From assembly GCF_003460605.1 (NCBI RefSeq), contig NZ_QTVN01000017.1, forward strand, positions 37,983 through 101,982: DNA of 64,000 bases, written 5' to 3'. The position numbers and the translations under genes are program-made. This document shows, piece by piece, positions 62,181 to 64,000 of this stretch. Under the pieces are notes generated by a model. The model was not told the origin of the DNA and did not search any database. It was given only the letters and a program-made list of their open reading frames with translations. The stretch comes from Ruminococcus sp. AF31-8BH. GTDB lineage: Bacteria; Bacillota; Clostridia; Lachnospirales; Lachnospiraceae. Within the stretch, counting starts at the first letter, position 1. Each line of letters opens with the position of its first letter.

Positions 62181-62720
62181 TTATTTTTTCCGAAGTTTCA
62201 ACTCAATGCCTTTTGGAGCAGCTATATCCTGCAACAGTTTTGCGATAACAGAAGCCTGTTCTTTCTTCCCCATACTTTGAAAATCCTTATCGGATTTAAC
62301 TGTTTGCAAGATATTTTCAATTTCTTTAATCGTTAAGAGATTGACTGCAACACAGAATAGATTTTTTCTGCGCCCGTCATTATAGTGTGACAAGAGGAAA
62401 TCCAATAATTTGCGCTTTTCTTCCTGTTCAGCATTATAGGCGGGAATCCCTATCTGGCTGGCTTTTTCCATGTCATTCATTTGATTATGATGAGTTATAA
62501 AAGAATCAAAATCATCTATATGAGCGTATTTGTCACAAGGGAAGCTGGTACACTGAAAGCAATATTCGATTTTCCCATGTTCAATACTGCACTTTGCGAT
62601 TTTACAACTTTGATTATCAACGCCGCAACCGGAACAATGCCCTGCCAAATTCATAGGACATAATTTACAATTTAGACCACAAAGAGAAAGGTACTGATTG
62701 TTACGGACAAACCCTTTCAT
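62181..62720 (-). CDS. DUF3795-type cysteine-rich protein, reverse-oriented cargo
   Basis: 179 residues, the only minus-strand gene in this element. Ten cysteines in the first 70 residues (LCGLNCKLCPMNLAGHCSGC; CSIEHGKIEYCFQC; FPCDKY), the DUF3795 pattern, presumably a zinc or iron-sulfur site. The C-terminal half is helical. The start at 62720 (MKGFVRNN) is used because GGGGGTG precedes it. Lower GC than its neighbours, so probably a separate acquisition. Confidence 0.8.
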   Translation of the reverse strand: MKGFVRNNQYLSLCGLNCKLCPMNLAGHCSGCGVDNQSCKIAKCSIEHGKIEYCFQCTSFPCDKYAHIDDFDSFITHHNQMNDMEKASQIGIPAYNAEQEEKRKLLDFLLSHYNDGRRKNLFCVAVNLLTIKEIENILQTVKSDKDFQSMGKKEQASVIAKLLQDIAAPKGIELKLRKK

Positions 62721-62933
62721 TGTCACACCCCCTTGTATTGATTGGCTCCATTTTACCATAAGAACAAGAGTTTTTCTACTATGCAATCCCAATCATCTGC
62801 TACACAAAAAACGGCGATTTGACCGACCATAAAGAAGCAGATTTGACGCTTTTGCCGCTATACAGACAGCCGCCCCATGTGGTACAATCAAGGTACGGAA
62901 TAGTGGGGCTGGCTGTCGGAAACGGAGGATTTT

Positions 62934-64000
62934 ATGTTAAGACAGACCAACCAACAACCAATTACCGCCCTTTACCCAAGACTTTCCCATGAGGACGAGC
63001 TGCAAGGCGAAAGCAATTCCATTTCCAATCAGAAGCGTATCCTTGAAACCTATGCAAAGCAGAACGGCTTTTCCAATCTGCGCTGGTACACGGACGACGG
63101 TTATTCTGGTGCGAACTTTCAAAGACCCGGTTTCCAAGCCATGCTTGCGGACATTGAAGCCGGAAAAGTCGGGACAGTTATCGTAAAGGATATGTCGAGG
63201 TTAGGGCGAAACTACCTGCAAGTGGGAATGTATACGGAAATGATTTTCCCACAGAAAGGTGTCCGCTTCATCGCTATCAATGACGGAGTGGACAGCGCAC
63301 AGGGCGACAATGATTTTGCCCCGCTGCGGAATATCTTTAACGAATGGCTGGTGAGAGATACGAGCAAGAAAATCAAAGCAGTAAAACGCTCAAAAGGCAT
63401 GAGTGGCAAGCCCATCACAAGCAAGCCTGTGTATGGTTACCTCATGGACGAGGACGAAAATTTCATTATTGACGAGGAAGCTGCACCCGTAGTCAAGCAG
63501 ATATACAACCTCTGCCTTGCCGGGAATGGTCCGACCAAGATAGCCCGTATGCTCACAGAGCAGCAGATCCCCACGCCGGGGACGCTGGAATACCGCAGGA
63601 CGGGCAGCACCCGCCGCTACCACCCCGGCTATGAATGCAAGTGGGCGACCAATACCGTTGTGCATATCCTTGAAAACCGGGAATACACAGGCTGTCTGGT
63701 AAATTTCAAGACAGAAAAGCCCTCTTACAAAGTCAAGCACAGCGTAGAAAATCCCCCGGAGAAGCAAGTGATTTTCGAGAACCACCACGAGCCTATCATA
63801 GACACCCAGACATGGGAACGGGTGCAGGAACTTCGCAAGCAGCGCAAACGCCCCAACCGCTATGATGAAGTGGGCTTGTTCTCCGGCCTACTGTTCTGTG
63901 CGGACTGCGGCAGTGTGATGTATCAGCAGCGATACCAGACGGACAAACGCAAGCAGGACTGTTATATCTGCGGCAACTACAAGAAACGCACCCATGACTG
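62934..64000 (+). CDS. Large serine recombinase (partial, runs off the window)
   Basis: Starts ATG at 62934 after CGGAGG. The resolvase domain has the catalytic Ser18 in LYPRLSHEDE, NSISNQKRILETYA, DDGYSGANFQRPGFQ and VKDMSRLGRN; the recombinase domain (KPVYGYLMDEDENF onward) and the start of the zinc ribbon (LLFCADCGSVMY, CYICGNYKKR) follow. At least 355 residues lie in the window; the coiled-coil end is outside. It is the TnpX-like integrase that should excise and insert the nested element. Confidence 0.92.
   Translation, partial: MLRQTNQQPITALYPRLSHEDELQGESNSISNQKRILETYAKQNGFSNLRWYTDDGYSGANFQRPGFQAMLADIEAGKVGTVIVKDMSRLGRNYLQVGMYTEMIFPQKGVRFIAINDGVDSAQGDNDFAPLRNIFNEWLVRDTSKKIKAVKRSKGMSGKPITSKPVYGYLMDEDENFIIDEEAAPVVKQIYNLCLAGNGPTKIARMLTEQQIPTPGTLEYRRTGSTRRYHPGYECKWATNTVVHILENREYTGCLVNFKTEKPSYKVKHSVENPPEKQVIFENHHEPIIDTQTWERVQELRKQRKRPNRYDEVGLFSGLLFCADCGSVMYQQRYQTDKRKQDCYICGNYKKRTHD

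Larger units (their letters stand above)
46563..64000 (+). mobile_element. Integrative conjugative element, Tn1549-like (left part)
   Basis: Starts where the vsr homology breaks off; base composition jumps from AT-rich to GC-rich and all transfer genes run on the plus strand. Cargo order ParB, DUF7768, cytosine methylase, ArdA, DUF, PcfB, VirD4-type coupling protein, Maff2 is that of Tn1549/CTn-type elements of Clostridia. The rest of the secretion system and the integrase lie outside the window. The exact left end is uncertain by about ten bases. Confidence 0.8.
54237..64000 (+). mobile_element. Nested mobilizable element with serine recombinase
   Basis: Begins inside maff2 at about 54,236. 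Contents: long hairpin, BlaI/BlaR1-like pair, sigma-like and HTH proteins, MobC and relaxase, replication initiator and loader, TnpW, DUF3795 cargo and a large serine recombinase at the far end. It has mobilization but no secretion genes, so it would need a helper; the outer ICE could have been one. The right end is outside the window. Confidence 0.75.

Noticed and set aside
62762-62995. Open frame just before the serine recombinase (EFFYYAIPIICYTKNGD...)
   Set aside because: It opens directly after a stop codon, has no start codon or ribosome site at a sensible place and overlaps the recombinase start; at most a remnant of an element gene.

Overview
This is a 64 kb stretch of a Gram-positive anaerobe chromosome, most likely a gut Lachnospiraceae (Blautia/Dorea/Ruminococcus-like). 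The evidence is the recJ-apt-relA-hemZ-hisS-aspS order on one strand, a SCIFF peptide and its radical-SAM maturase next to a fused secDF, ATP-dependent pckA, a T-box leader, strong purine-rich ribosome binding sites, and families typical of that group (DUF5688, TIGR04086, Tn1549-like conjugation genes). The species is an inference; there is no rRNA in the window.

Region 1 (1-30,050) is core chromosome. After a lipoprotein gene comes a long minus-strand housekeeping block: SCIFF, its maturase, secDF, recJ, apt, rel, an MBL hydrolase, hemZ, an HD-GYP-type protein, hisS and aspS. Then come a surface protein, a CNNM/CBS protein, a DUF218 protein, a SPOR amidase, a complete three-gene ABC importer, a DUF5688 protein, pckA and a BASS-family transporter. 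The transporter sits under a T-box leader whose specifier reads best as AUC (isoleucine).

Region 2 (30,050-46,560) is a minus-strand, increasingly AT-rich accessory island. It holds several broken genes (truncated HAD phosphatase, frameshifted DIP1984-like gene, tRNA-like element with a damaged acceptor stem). It also holds a McrB(EVE)-McrC-methyltransferase operon, an MBL/SDR pair, an orphan zinc-knuckle protein, a DUF5986/XRE-ImmA operon, and an HNH endonuclease downstream of a Vsr endonuclease gene. The Vsr gene has lost its 5' end exactly where region 3 starts.

Region 3 (about 46,563 to beyond 64,000) is GC-richer, plus-strand mobile DNA. The outer element is a Tn1549-like integrative conjugative element: ParB, DUF7768, cytosine methylase, ArdA, PcfB, VirD4-type coupling protein, Maff2. 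Its genes are punctuated by a family of palindromes placed just after stop codons. At about 54,236 the maff2 gene is broken by a second, nested mobilizable element. That element carries a BlaI/BlaR1-like regulator pair with an unusual sensor domain, a sigma-like/HTH pair, MobC and relaxase, a replication initiator and DnaC-like loader, TnpW, a reverse-oriented DUF3795 cargo gene, and a large serine recombinase that runs off the window. The right ends of both elements, the rest of maff2 and the rest of vsr are predicted to lie beyond base 64,000.

The main points for a second look are the Russian-doll element structure, the stop-codon palindrome family, the long hairpin at the nested element's left end, the T-box/BASS pairing, the BlaR1-like receptor without a penicillin-binding sensor, and the McrBC operon with a third methyltransferase gene.
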